From an uncultured Prevotellaceae bacterium (GTDB lineage Bacteria > Bacteroidota > Bacteroidia > Bacteroidales > Bacteroidaceae), in the NCBI GenBank assembly GCA_946186505.1, contig CAMHNI010000006.1, forward strand, positions 1 through 64,000: a DNA stretch of 64,000 nt, read 5' to 3'. Position 1 is the stretch's first letter. Each line of letters starts with the position of its first letter. The notes below the pieces were generated by a model, which ran no database searches, was not told the DNA's origin, and worked only from the letters and a program-made list of their open reading frames with translations. The translations under genes were made by a program, and so were the position numbers. Positions 14,466 to 23,427 of this stretch are shown piece after piece.

Positions 14466-16208
14466 ATGAAGAAGCTACTTACCATTATTGTTGCCATAAT
14501 GCCTCTGGCAGCGCTGGCACAGTCCATGAACGTCAGTGTTGACTCTGTCGGTATGTTGGCCAAAGAGCTGCCTGACAGCGTGCGCTTCAAGGTGGCAGAG
14601 TTGAAGGTTACCGGCCCGCTGAACGGTGCTGACTTGAAGCTGCTCTCTCAGATTGTCACCCGCACGAAGACCAACAAGAAAGTGGCCGACGAATGTCTGG
14701 TGAAGAGCATCGACCTGAGCGAGGCAGTGATTACCGAGGGCAAGGAGGGCATGAAGACAGAGAACAACACGCTGACCACATCGCTGTTCTCAGGGGCCAA
14801 GAGCTTAGAGAAAGCCATCCTTCCTCAGAACATACTGAACATCAGCCGCAACTGCTTTGACAACTGTACCAGTCTGCGCGAGGTGATTATCCCCGACGGT
14901 GTGGTCACCATAGGCTCCGATGCCTTCAGCGACTGCACAGCACTCAGCAGCATCCACCTGCCCAAGTCGCTCACAAAAATCGAGCACGATGCCTTCGAGC
15001 AGTGTACCAGTCTGACTGAGATAGTGATACCCGAGAATGTCATCGAGATAGGCAATAACGCCTTCACAGGCTGCAAGTCACTGGCCAAGGTGGTTTTCAA
15101 CGGCAACAACATCCGAGCATTCAGCCCTGGTGTATTCATGGAGTGTGAGAGCCTGTCGGAGATTTCCGTCCCTGAGAGTGTCAAGTCGTTGGGCAACAAC
15201 GTATTCAGAGGTTGCACAGCTCTGGGCAGCATCAGCTTAGACGATGACCTCACCGAGATAGGCAATTCGGCTTTTGAGGACTGCACCAGCCTCGCCTCCA
15301 TCGGCATCAGCAAGGTGGAAAAAATAGGCTCCAATGCCTTTGAGGACTGCACCAGCCTGAAGTCAATGGACGTGGAAGGAGTGAAGTCCGTTGGCAACGG
15401 TGCCTTCCAGCGTTGCACCAACCTGCAATCCGTCAGTCTGCAAGGCTCATTGTCGGAGATTGGCAACAACACGTTCGCCAACTGCACCAGTCTGGAGACC
15501 ATCAGTCTGCCGGGCAGCATCAGCAAGATAAAGAGCAGCGCCTTCACGGGCTGCAAACGCTTAGGGGCCATCGAGCTGCCCTCGTCACTGAAGGAGATCG
15601 GCGACCATGCCTTCGAACACTGTACAAGTCTCAAGAGCATTGTTATCCCTAACATGGTGAAGTCGATGGGCAACAGCGTCTTTGAAGAGTGCATCTCCCT
15701 CGACAGTGTAGAGATCAAGGGATTCATCGGCGAGATAGAGAACGATGCCTTCCGCCACTGCCACAGTCTGCGCACCATCGTCATTCCCGTTTCGGTGAAG
15801 AAGATCGGCAGTGAGGCCTTCGAAGAGTGCAACACACTGACAGCCGTCATCCTACCCATCACCCTGCAGAGTATCGGCAGCGATGCCTTTGCCAAATGCG
15901 CCATGCTCAAGGACATCGTCATCCCAGCCGCCGTCAAGGAGATTGGCTCAGATGCCTTCAGCGAGTGCAGTGCGCTGACAACTGTTGAGCTGTCCGTCGG
16001 TCTGAAGAACATCGGTAGCGGAGCCTTTGCCAAGTGCGTCTCGCTGCGCGAGGTGGACGTCAAAGCCCCCCTGCCCCCGAAGATGGCAAAATCGACGTTC
16101 AAAGACGTTGTCCTGGCCGCCTGTAAGTTCTACATCCCCAAAGGCTGCAAGAACATCTACATGCAGGACAAGCAGTGGCAGAAGATGCCGCAACTGCTGG
16201 AGCGATAG
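14466..16208 (+). CDS. secreted BspA-like leucine-rich repeat protein
   Basis: 580 residues. The signal peptide is MKKLLTIIVAIMPLAALAQS (cleavage after about residue 19). From about residue 115 to 545 it is a run of roughly 18-19 LRR_5/BspA repeats of about 23 residues with the pattern IGxxAFxxCxSLxxIxIPxSVxx. These form a curved solenoid that in relatives binds host or surface proteins. The C-terminus (KFYIPKGCKNIYMQDKQW) is a typical end cap. No C-terminal sorting signal is seen, so it is exported to the periplasm or surface. The repeats are similar at DNA level and could vary in number. It is followed by mrp on the same strand. Confidence 0.9.
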   Translation: MKKLLTIIVAIMPLAALAQSMNVSVDSVGMLAKELPDSVRFKVAELKVTGPLNGADLKLLSQIVTRTKTNKKVADECLVKSIDLSEAVITEGKEGMKTENNTLTTSLFSGAKSLEKAILPQNILNISRNCFDNCTSLREVIIPDGVVTIGSDAFSDCTALSSIHLPKSLTKIEHDAFEQCTSLTEIVIPENVIEIGNNAFTGCKSLAKVVFNGNNIRAFSPGVFMECESLSEISVPESVKSLGNNVFRGCTALGSISLDDDLTEIGNSAFEDCTSLASIGISKVEKIGSNAFEDCTSLKSMDVEGVKSVGNGAFQRCTNLQSVSLQGSLSEIGNNTFANCTSLETISLPGSISKIKSSAFTGCKRLGAIELPSSLKEIGDHAFEHCTSLKSIVIPNMVKSMGNSVFEECISLDSVEIKGFIGEIENDAFRHCHSLRTIVIPVSVKKIGSEAFEECNTLTAVILPITLQSIGSDAFAKCAMLKDIVIPAAVKEIGSDAFSECSALTTVELSVGLKNIGSGAFAKCVSLREVDVKAPLPPKMAKSTFKDVVLAACKFYIPKGCKNIYMQDKQWQKMPQLLER

Positions 16209-16256
16209 ACCGAAAAACTGTAAATCTGTAAATACTTCAATCGAAAAACAAACAAC

Positions 16257-17363
16257 GTGACACTATATCCGAAACTGATTATGGACGCGCTGGCAACGGT
16301 GACGTATGCCGGCACAAAGAAAAACCTGGTAGAAAGTGAGATGGTGGCCGACCAGCCCGCCATCAAAGGCAATCATGTGAAAGTCGTACTGGAGTTCCCC
16401 CGCGACACCGACCCCTTCCTAAAGTCAACCGTCAAGGCCGCCGAGGCCGCCATCAAGTACCACTGCGGACAGGACGTAGAGGTAGAGATAGTAACTGAGT
16501 TCAAGACCCAGCCACGTCCCGAAGTAGGACAGATGCTGCCTGGGGTGAAGAACATCATCGCCGTCAGTTCAGGCAAGGGTGGTGTGGGCAAATCGACAGT
16601 CGCCGCCAATCTGGCCATCGCGCTGGCCCGCCTCGGCTACAAGGTGGGACTCTTAGACACCGACATATTCGGCCCCTCCATGCCTAAGATGTTCGGCTGC
16701 GAGGATGCCCGTCCATACGCTGTCAAGAAAGACGGCCGTGACCTCATCTGCCCTATCGAGCAATACGGTGTGAAGCTGCTCTCGATAGGCTTCTTCGTGT
16801 CACCCACGACAGCTACACTGTGGCGCGGCGGTATGGCTACGAGCGCACTGAAACAGCTCATCGCCGATGCTGACTGGGGCAAGCTTGACTACTTCATCCT
16901 CGACACACCTCCAGGTACCAGCGACATACACCTGACACTGCTCCAGACGCTGCCCATCACTGGTGCCGTCATCGTCTCCACGCCCCAGCAGGTGGCACTC
17001 GCCGATGCCCGCAAGGGTATTGATATGTACCGCAATGACAAGGTGAACGTGCCCATCCTCGGACTCATCGAGAACATGGCGTGGTTCACACCCGCCGAAC
17101 TGCCCGAAAACCGTTATTACATCTTCGGACGTGAGGGCTGCAAACAGTTAGCCGAGGAAATGGGTGTACCTCTGCTAGCACAGATTCCGCTCGTACAAGG
17201 CATCTGCGACAACGGCGACCAGGGCACCCCCGTCGCACTGAATGCCGACACGATGACGGGTCAGGCCTTCCTCTCGCTGGCCCAGGCAGTGGTCACTGTC
17301 GTCAACCGCCGCAACAAGGAACAGCCCAAGACCAAGATTGTGGGAATGAACAAACCAAAATAA
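16257..17363 (+). CDS. mrp: Mrp/ApbC-type iron-sulfur cluster carrier ATPase
   Basis: P-loop ATPase that carries and passes on Fe-S clusters. The N-terminal 90 residues are the MIP18-like domain. The ATPase core follows with the deviant Walker A GKGGVGKST (residues 106-114) and DTPPGTSDIHLT. The start is GTG at 16257; the internal ATG at codon 9 is possible. The Cys-x-x-Cys pair that binds the cluster in many Mrp proteins is not present: the region reads LIENMAWFTPAELPENRYY. This may be normal for Bacteroidota Mrp but is worth checking. It follows the LRR gene by 48 bases and precedes the Sel1 gene by 12 bases. Confidence 0.9.
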   Translation: MTLYPKLIMDALATVTYAGTKKNLVESEMVADQPAIKGNHVKVVLEFPRDTDPFLKSTVKAAEAAIKYHCGQDVEVEIVTEFKTQPRPEVGQMLPGVKNIIAVSSGKGGVGKSTVAANLAIALARLGYKVGLLDTDIFGPSMPKMFGCEDARPYAVKKDGRDLICPIEQYGVKLLSIGFFVSPTTATLWRGGMATSALKQLIADADWGKLDYFILDTPPGTSDIHLTLLQTLPITGAVIVSTPQQVALADARKGIDMYRNDKVNVPILGLIENMAWFTPAELPENRYYIFGREGCKQLAEEMGVPLLAQIPLVQGICDNGDQGTPVALNADTMTGQAFLSLAQAVVTVVNRRNKEQPKTKIVGMNKPK

Positions 17364-17375
17364 CTAAAAAGAACA

Positions 17376-17945
17376 ATGAAAAGACTACTGCTGACACTAC
17401 TGACGATGGTCAGCCTTGGTGCTTTCGCCCAGAGTGCCGATAAGCTCTACGAAGAGGGCAAGAAACTGTATGACGCCAAGAACTATACTGCAGCCTTTCC
17501 GAAGTTGAAGGCCGCCGCAGAGAAAGGCCACAAAAAGGCACAGTACCGGCTGGGCCGCTGTTATGACAAAGGAAATGGTACGACAGAGAACGACCAGCTG
17601 GCCTTCCAGTGGTACGAGAAATCTGCCCGTCAGGGACACGCCAAGGCACAGTACCAGCTTGGCAAGTGCTACAAGGATGGAGAAGGTGTGACCAAGAACC
17701 GCAAGAAAGCCTTCGAACTGTTCATGCAGGCCGCTAAGCAGAAGAATGCCGACGGTGAGTATGCCGTAGGAAAGGCCTACTTCAAGGGCAAGGGTGTCGA
17801 TGCCGACAAAACCCAGGCCAAGAAGTGGTTGTCACGTGCCGTCAATAACGAGAAAGGCGGCAAGGATGTATTGGCCGACCTGCGCAAGGATGCTGCCGAG
17901 GGTGACGAAGATGCCAAAGCCATGCTGGCATTGATTGGCAAATAA
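17376..17945 (+). CDS. secreted Sel1-repeat protein
   Basis: 189 residues. The signal peptide MKRLLLTLLTMVSLGAFAQS is cleaved after about residue 19. It carries TPR/Sel1-type repeats: an initial TPR-like helix pair (residues 22-50) and then units such as AQYRLGRCYDKGNGTT, AQYQLGKCYKDGEGVT and GEYAVGKAYFKGKGVD. Sel1 repeats mediate protein-protein contacts, and a periplasmic scaffold role is likely but not proven. It follows mrp by 12 bases. Downstream lies a histidine-kinase scrap rather than a gene. Confidence 0.85.
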   Translation: MKRLLLTLLTMVSLGAFAQSADKLYEEGKKLYDAKNYTAAFPKLKAAAEKGHKKAQYRLGRCYDKGNGTTENDQLAFQWYEKSARQGHAKAQYQLGKCYKDGEGVTKNRKKAFELFMQAAKQKNADGEYAVGKAYFKGKGVDADKTQAKKWLSRAVNNEKGGKDVLADLRKDAAEGDEDAKAMLALIGK

Positions 17946-17964
17946 CGCCCTTTGTCAAAAAAAT

Positions 17965-18111
17965 AAGTCTTCCGTATTGGGACTCGCCATCTGCAGGGCT
18001 ATTGTTGATATGTTCGGAGGTGAATTCTTCATGGATTCCGAACACGGAAAGAAGAACATTGCCTCTTTCTGGTTCCCCTGCGAGATGAAGGACATCTATA
18101 AGGATCTATAA
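17965..18111 (+). pseudogene. C-terminal fragment of a sensor histidine kinase
   Basis: The frame reads GLAICRAIVDMFGGEF from about 17980 and ends at a TAA at 18109. This is the G2 box (GLGLAI) and following helix of a HATPase_c domain, then the usual short C-terminal tail. There is no start codon and no upstream kinase, so it is a relic of a deleted gene. Confidence 0.75.
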
Positions 18112-18123
18112 CTAAACGACGCA

Positions 18124-20478
18124 TCACTGCTCAATCAGCCTGACAGTCTTATCGCCAGGCTTGAAGAGCAGACCAGTACACTTCAGGGCATCGGCCTTAT
18201 AGGGCTTCAGCTCTATTTTTTCCCAGTTGATTTGGTCCGTACGCTGAGCCAGAGGAGCATGCGGTATCAGCGAGCCGTCGCGCACCAGGATGATGGCAGG
18301 TATCTTACCCGCCACGATGGTCTGATAGCCACTTCCATACACCTTGCCCGTCTGGTAGTCTATCCACTTGGTGCCCGAGGGGAGATAGACCGTGCGCTCG
18401 TTGCCGCTCTCCATCAGCGGTGCCACGAGAATCTGCGAACCAAACATATACTCATCTTCAACAAGCCAGGCCCCCGGATCTCCGGGAAACTCGACGAGCA
18501 GGGCACGTACCATCGGCAGGCCGTGCTCAGAGCAGTCTTTCGCTTGTGCATAGACGTAGGGCATGAGACGGTACTTCATCTCGGCACACTCGCGGAAGGC
18601 CTTTGTGAACGACTCTGAGATGAGCCACGGCTCGGTGGGAGGAGCTCCGTGGGCACGGGTGTGGCTCGACAAGAAGCCGAAGGGCAGCCAGCGACGGTAG
18701 ATATCCTCAGGCGAGGCGGTGACAAAGCCACCCATGTCGTGGCTCCAGAAAGAGAATCCGCTGAGGCCGAAAGACAGGCCGCCACGCAGGTCGCCCAGCA
18801 TGCCGATATTATTAGTAGCCGCATCGCCGCCCCAGTGCAGGGCATAGCGCTGAGAGCCTGCCCAGGCAGAACGTGCCCAGATGATGCCCTCGCCGGGATA
18901 CTGCTGCTCTACGGCCTCCCAAAGGGCCTTGTTGTAGCGCAGGGGATAGAGGTTGTGCTCGTAGAGGCCACCCTTGCCGTTGTGGTAGATGCCGTTGTAG
19001 GGAGCCGCCTCGCCAAAGTCGCACTTGATGGTTGAGACACCCTGCTTCAACAGGTTCGTAATCTTAGACTGGTACCAGCTGACGGTCTTGGGATTGGAAA
19101 AGTCGAGGATCGCATCCTCCACAGGCATACCTCCGTCTGCATTATGGACGTGAAGATCGTCTCTGACAATCTCACCAAAGAAACGGTTCTTGGGCGTGAA
19201 GTAAGGCAACTGCCACAGACAGGTATGGAAACCGTCGTTGGCCAGCTGACGCAGCATGCCCTCTGGGTCAGGGAAACGGTCCTTGGCGAACTCGTAGTCG
19301 CACTGCCAGTCGGTGCCGAACCAGCCCGTGTCGAAGTGGATGACGTCAGCAGGAATCTTGTGCTGGCGCAGTTTCTTGGCAATGTTGAGACCCTCTTCCT
19401 GCGAGAAGTAGGTGATGCGGCTCATCCACGTGCCGAAGCTCCAGAGCGGCAGCATGGGCGATTTGCCGGTGATGTCGGTATATTCGTTGAGGATTTCTTT
19501 GGGAGAACCAAAAAACACAAACAGATCTATCTGCTCGTCGGCCATAAACAGGCGCTGGGCACCGATGTAGGAGGCGCCGAAGTCGGCAGTGACGGGTGCC
19601 GAGGTGTGCATGAAAATGCCGTAGCCTCGGTTGGAGAAGTAGAATGGCACGGGCTTGTACATGCCGTCGGTCTCAGGGCCCTGCGGGTCGGTGACGCTGA
19701 GGTGTACCTTCTGGCCCACCTTATTCAAAGAAGTGAACGACTCGCCGCAGCCATAGATGCGCTCGCCGGGCGAAAGCAGGAAAACGGGATTGACGCTGCG
19801 CGAATTGTCGGAGCCACGCTTGATGAACGAGAAGGGCAACAGCTTCACCTGCGTGGAGTCGTTGTCTATGATGTGGCGCGTCTGTGTCAGCACCTTGCCC
19901 TTGGCATCCTTCAGCACCAGCCGGAAGGGGTAGCGCTGAATCTCGATGCAGCCATACTTCGTCTGATAGGCTATCTTCTTATCGTCGGCAGTGGTCTTCA
20001 GATCTCTGTCCAGGGTCCGCAGAACAGGCAACTTCTTCTTGAATGCATCGCAGAACATCACATCCTGTGTATCCTCGATCCTTTTATATGCAGGCGATGA
20101 CTCCATCCTGATTCTCGCCGTCCTTGGCGTGATAAATTCTATCCAGATCCGTAGTGACGGGTCGTTCTCATAAGCGGCATCAGGGAAATCGAGCATCTGC
20201 ATACGGACGGGCCAGTAGCCATTGAGGTTGAACGCCTGACGCGGACTCATCCGGTAGCGTTTCCACTGTACGAAGCCCATACCCCGTTCCGTATTGAAAC
20301 CGTCAAGCGAGTCGGCCAGGAAATAGGTGTTCGACAGGTCGTAGAAGTCCGTCGAAACGTCCTTTTGCATACACTGCAGGTACTGCACGCCTGCGTTGGT
20401 CTGGAGCTGGGCACTCATTGTCATCGGGCTACAGAGAGAACAGATGACACCAATCATTCTAAAAGCACGTGTAATCAT
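18124..20478 (-). CDS. GH31 family glycosidase (alpha-glucosidase/alpha-xylosidase type)
   Basis: 784 residues, exported: the N-terminus (MITRAFRMIGVICSLCSPMTMSA) is a signal peptide. Domains in order are an N-terminal beta-sandwich (about 30-290), the (beta/alpha)8 barrel, and C-terminal beta domains. The nucleophile is Asp487 in IKCDFGEA; the likely acid/base is Asp552 in HWGGDA; HFDTGWFGTDWQCDYEF and FWSHDMGGF are further family motifs. The ordering and the HWGGD and WSHD motifs resemble YicI-type alpha-xylosidases, but the substrate cannot be fixed from sequence. The start at 20478 follows a -7 box with 5 bases between, so the transcript is leaderless. It is not inside an obvious polysaccharide utilization locus. 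Confidence 0.9.
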   Translation of the reverse strand: MITRAFRMIGVICSLCSPMTMSAQLQTNAGVQYLQCMQKDVSTDFYDLSNTYFLADSLDGFNTERGMGFVQWKRYRMSPRQAFNLNGYWPVRMQMLDFPDAAYENDPSLRIWIEFITPRTARIRMESSPAYKRIEDTQDVMFCDAFKKKLPVLRTLDRDLKTTADDKKIAYQTKYGCIEIQRYPFRLVLKDAKGKVLTQTRHIIDNDSTQVKLLPFSFIKRGSDNSRSVNPVFLLSPGERIYGCGESFTSLNKVGQKVHLSVTDPQGPETDGMYKPVPFYFSNRGYGIFMHTSAPVTADFGASYIGAQRLFMADEQIDLFVFFGSPKEILNEYTDITGKSPMLPLWSFGTWMSRITYFSQEEGLNIAKKLRQHKIPADVIHFDTGWFGTDWQCDYEFAKDRFPDPEGMLRQLANDGFHTCLWQLPYFTPKNRFFGEIVRDDLHVHNADGGMPVEDAILDFSNPKTVSWYQSKITNLLKQGVSTIKCDFGEAAPYNGIYHNGKGGLYEHNLYPLRYNKALWEAVEQQYPGEGIIWARSAWAGSQRYALHWGGDAATNNIGMLGDLRGGLSFGLSGFSFWSHDMGGFVTASPEDIYRRWLPFGFLSSHTRAHGAPPTEPWLISESFTKAFRECAEMKYRLMPYVYAQAKDCSEHGLPMVRALLVEFPGDPGAWLVEDEYMFGSQILVAPLMESGNERTVYLPSGTKWIDYQTGKVYGSGYQTIVAGKIPAIILVRDGSLIPHAPLAQRTDQINWEKIELKPYKADALKCTGLLFKPGDKTVRLIEQ

Positions 20479-20483
20479 GGTGG

Positions 20484-20491
20484 CAAAGGTA
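20484..20491 (-). promoter_or_regulatory. -7 box (TACCTTTG) of the GH31 gene
   Basis: Consensus -7 on the minus strand ending 5 bases before ATG 20478. It excludes upstream in-frame ATGs as starts. Confidence 0.75.
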
Positions 20492-20546
20492 CAACTTTTT
20501 TTCGTAACTGCAAAAAGAGACAAAGGTTTTATGATATATAACATCA

Positions 20547-20581
20547 ACGGAGGCTCCAAACCGACCGTCTGGAGCCTCCGT
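20547..20581 (-). terminator. terminator of the rnf operon
   Basis: Perfect 12-bp stem (20547-20558/20570-20581) with an 11-base loop, 21 bases past the rnfA stop. On the minus strand it is followed by TTGATGTTATAT. Confidence 0.75.
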
Positions 20582-20601
20582 ACACTGCGCGTCTGGAACT
20601 T

Positions 20602-21204
20602 TTAGTCCAGGCCGAAGAGGATCTTCAGTCCGCCATCGACACCTGAGAAGCCCATGAAGGCAAGGCTCAGGAGACCGGCTGACAGCATTACAATAGCCAT
20701 ACCCTGCATGCCTTTGGGAACCTTGACCAACTCCAGCTGCTCACGCATACCCGCAAAAACCGTCAGCGCCAGACCGAAACCGATGGCCGTCGAGAAAGCA
20801 TAGACCACGGACTGCAACAGGTTGAAGTCCTTCTGGATGACAAGGATGGCCACGCCGAGAACAGCACAGTTGGTGGTAATCAGCGGCAGAAAGATGCCCA
20901 AGGCCTGATAAAGAGCAGGCGACACCTTCTTCAGCACAATCTCGACCATCTGCACCAATGATGCGATGACGAGGATAAAGGCAATGGTCTGCAGATACTG
21001 TAAGCCAAAGGCATCGAGCACGTATTTCTGTACAAGCCACGTCACGATAGTGGCCAGCGTCAGCACGAAGGCCACAGCGGCCGACATGCCCAACGAGGTG
21101 TCAATCTTCTTGGATACGCCCAGGAACGGACAGATACCGAGGAACTGCGCCAACACGATGTTATTGACGAAGATGGCACTGATGAATATAAGTATGTATT
21201 CCAT
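20602..21204 (-). CDS. rnfA: Rnf electron transport complex subunit A
   Basis: Integral membrane subunit of the Rnf complex, which couples electron flow between ferredoxin and NAD to ion pumping. 200 residues with six predicted helices. Family signatures are NNIVLAQFLGICPFLGVS near the N-terminus and ITTNCAVLG at about 109. It is homologous to RnfE in the same operon; the two form the membrane core with a shared Fe-S site. It is the last gene of rseC-rnfBCDGEA, 9 bases after rnfE, and is followed by the operon terminator. Confidence 0.95.
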   Translation of the reverse strand: MEYILIFISAIFVNNIVLAQFLGICPFLGVSKKIDTSLGMSAAVAFVLTLATIVTWLVQKYVLDAFGLQYLQTIAFILVIASLVQMVEIVLKKVSPALYQALGIFLPLITTNCAVLGVAILVIQKDFNLLQSVVYAFSTAIGFGLALTVFAGMREQLELVKVPKGMQGMAIVMLSAGLLSLAFMGFSGVDGGLKILFGLD

Positions 21205-21213
21205 ATTTTCTTT

Positions 21214-21798
21214 TTATACGTTTCTGAGTTTGTTGACAATGGCGATGAGAAAGCCGAGGGTGATGAACGCACCCGGAGGCAAGACGAAGAGCAGAATGTT
21301 GTTGGACTCTGGCAGCAGAGTCAGACCGAAGATACTCCCACTGCCTAACAGCTCGCGGCAGATGCCGAGGAGTGTCAGTCCGAGGGTGAAGCCCAGTCCG
21401 ATGCCGATGCCGTCGAACAACGAGGCAAAGGGAGAGTTCTTTGCTGCAAAGGCTTCGGCACGTCCGAGGATGATACAGTTGACCACAATCAACGGGATGA
21501 AGAGTCCCAGCGCTGCGTCAATGTCAGGAAGGAAGGCCTTGATGACCAGTTGCAGGATGGTGACGAAAGCAGCAATGACGACGATGAAGACGGGGATGCG
21601 CACCTTATCGGGGGTGACCGACTTCAGGCATGAGATGACAAAGTTTGTGCAGATGAGCACGGCCATCGTAGCCAGACCCATCGACATGCCGTTCATAGCC
21701 GACGTGGTGGTAGCCAGCGTAGGACACATACCAAGCATCAAGACAAACGTGGGGTTGTCTTTGACGATGCCGTTACGGATGATACTTATATAATTCAT
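21214..21798 (-). CDS. rnfE: Rnf electron transport complex subunit E
   Basis: 194 residues, paralogue of RnfA with similar helices. Signatures are FVLMLGMCPTLATTT at the N-terminus and VNCIILGRAEAFA in the middle. It sits between rnfG and rnfA, 14 bases downstream of rnfG. Part of the membrane core. Confidence 0.95.
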   Translation of the reverse strand: MNYISIIRNGIVKDNPTFVLMLGMCPTLATTTSAMNGMSMGLATMAVLICTNFVISCLKSVTPDKVRIPVFIVVIAAFVTILQLVIKAFLPDIDAALGLFIPLIVVNCIILGRAEAFAAKNSPFASLFDGIGIGLGFTLGLTLLGICRELLGSGSIFGLTLLPESNNILLFVLPPGAFITLGFLIAIVNKLRNV

Positions 21799-21812
21799 AA
21801 TCTGTTCTTTTC

Positions 21813-22436
21813 TTATTTATGTTGCTTTGAAGCTCCTGTCTCCGCGTCAGCAGCGGGTGTGCTCTTATAAGCGTTATAAGCATTGTTCACAGCGAGCAGG
21901 AAGGCACGGCTGGTAATGGTCGAGGCAGTGATGGCATCCACCTGTCCGCCGTCCTTCGAGACCGTCAGCGGTTCGGCCGGGGACTTGCCGATGATGTCAC
22001 CCTTCTCACCCTTCTGGAACCACTTGTCGGCCTTGGCTCCTAAACCTGGGGTCTCTGCATGTTCGAGCAAGGTATAGCCCAGGATCTTGCCATCAGGATC
22101 GAAGCCAACAAGCACTTTCAGGTTGCCGCCGAAACCTCCGGTGGTCGATTCCACAGCAGCACCGAGGTCTGTACCTTGGGCGTCCTTGACTTGATAGATA
22201 ACATAGGTCAGTTCCTTGCCTTTGGCATCGTTCTGCTTCACCTCGTCTTTCTTGGCGACGACCAAGTCATTACACACCATGACGGACTTGATTCCGTCGG
22301 CCAGCGCCTTCTCTTTCTGCTGGGCAATGGGACCTTCTGTCAGGTGGTTGATGTAGGCTAATATGCCGCCCATGACGACAGCCACGCCGGTGAGCACCAG
22401 CACCATATTCGTAAGTGTGGATTCAAGTTTCTTCAT
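21813..22436 (-). CDS. rnfG: Rnf electron transport complex subunit G
   Basis: 207 residues. A single N-terminal membrane anchor (NMVLVLTGVAVVMGGILAYI) is followed by an FMN-binding domain. The covalent FMN site motif appears as DAITASTITSRAF (about residues 167-179), a variant of the usual SGAT form with the final Thr preserved. Its start overlaps the rnfD stop by 4 bases, so translation is coupled. Confidence 0.95.
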   Translation of the reverse strand: MKKLESTLTNMVLVLTGVAVVMGGILAYINHLTEGPIAQQKEKALADGIKSVMVCNDLVVAKKDEVKQNDAKGKELTYVIYQVKDAQGTDLGAAVESTTGGFGGNLKVLVGFDPDGKILGYTLLEHAETPGLGAKADKWFQKGEKGDIIGKSPAEPLTVSKDGGQVDAITASTITSRAFLLAVNNAYNAYKSTPAADAETGASKQHK

Positions 22437-23425
22437 TTTGCTACCTCCCCGAAACGTTTTGGTTTCACATAATTGTTAATAAGAGGTGTAAAGGCGTTCA
22501 TGATAAGGATGGCGAACGACATACCCTCGGGATAAGCGCCCCAGTTGCGGATGACAACCGTCAGGAAACCGATGGCAACACCATAGATGATCTGTCCCTT
22601 CGGCGTCATCGGTGAAGTCACATAGTCAGTAGCCATGAAGATGGCACCGAGCATCAGACCACCAGTGAGTATCACAGAGAAAGGATCGGCATAGGAAGGA
22701 TCGGCCAGATGAAGCAGACCGGCAAAAACGAACACTGTGCCAATGATAGACACAGGGATATGCCAGGTGATAATCTTGCGCCACAGCATGAAAGCAAAGC
22801 CCAACAGCAGAGCCAAAGCACAGATTTCGCCCATAGCACCCACACCGTCGGGATGGTTGCCGAGGAACAGGTCGAGTGACGAGGGCAGCTGGTCGAGCAC
22901 TGAGGCATCGCCGCTCTTGATGGCTTCCTTCATAACAGAAAGCGGTGTAGCGCCGGTTTCAGCATCGAGATAGCTGCCTATCTGTCCTGCCTTCGGCCAC
23001 GTGGTCATCTGTGCAGGGAAGGCCACCAACAGGGCGGCACGGCCTACGAGGGCCGGGTTAAAGAGGTTGTTGCCCAGTCCGCCGAACGGCATCTTAGCAA
23101 AGCCGATGGCGAAGACAGCACCGATGACGATAATCCAGATAGGCAGGTTGGACGGCAGGTTGAATCCTAAGAGCAATCCCGTTAAGATGGCTGAGCCGTC
23201 CATGATGGTATTGCGCTTTTCCTTCAGTACATATCTGGTGATAGCCCACTCCAGGAGGACGCAGGCAGCCACACTCGTCGATAGAACAACGACCGAGCCT
23301 AGGCCGAAGTAGAAGAACGAGACGAGGAGGGCAGGTACGAGGGCGATGATAACACCGTACATGTTGCGCTCTACACTGTCTGTTCCGTGGGCGTGTGGCG
23401 ATAATGATACAATTAATTTTCCCAT
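22433..23425 (-). CDS. rnfD: Rnf electron transport complex subunit D
   Basis: 330 residues, polytopic membrane protein with about 8-10 helices. The covalent FMN site is TGATPLSV (about residue 155). It has the typical GGLGNNLFNPALVGRA segment near residue 120. Start 2 bases after rnfC. Confidence 0.95.
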   Translation of the reverse strand: MGKLIVSLSPHAHGTDSVERNMYGVIIALVPALLVSFFYFGLGSVVVLSTSVAACVLLEWAITRYVLKEKRNTIMDGSAILTGLLLGFNLPSNLPIWIIVIGAVFAIGFAKMPFGGLGNNLFNPALVGRAALLVAFPAQMTTWPKAGQIGSYLDAETGATPLSVMKEAIKSGDASVLDQLPSSLDLFLGNHPDGVGAMGEICALALLLGFAFMLWRKIITWHIPVSIIGTVFVFAGLLHLADPSYADPFSVILTGGLMLGAIFMATDYVTSPMTPKGQIIYGVAIGFLTVVIRNWGAYPEGMSFAILIMNAFTPLINNYVKPKRFGEVAK

Positions 23426-23427
23426 TT

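Noticed and set aside
14825..16102. 425-codon frame opposite the LRR gene
   Set aside because: Antisense to repetitive LRR coding DNA; its own repeats just mirror the LRR repeats.
19144..20100. 318-codon frame opposite the GH31 gene
   Set aside because: Lies antisense to clear GH31 coding sequence and has no family match; a shadow.
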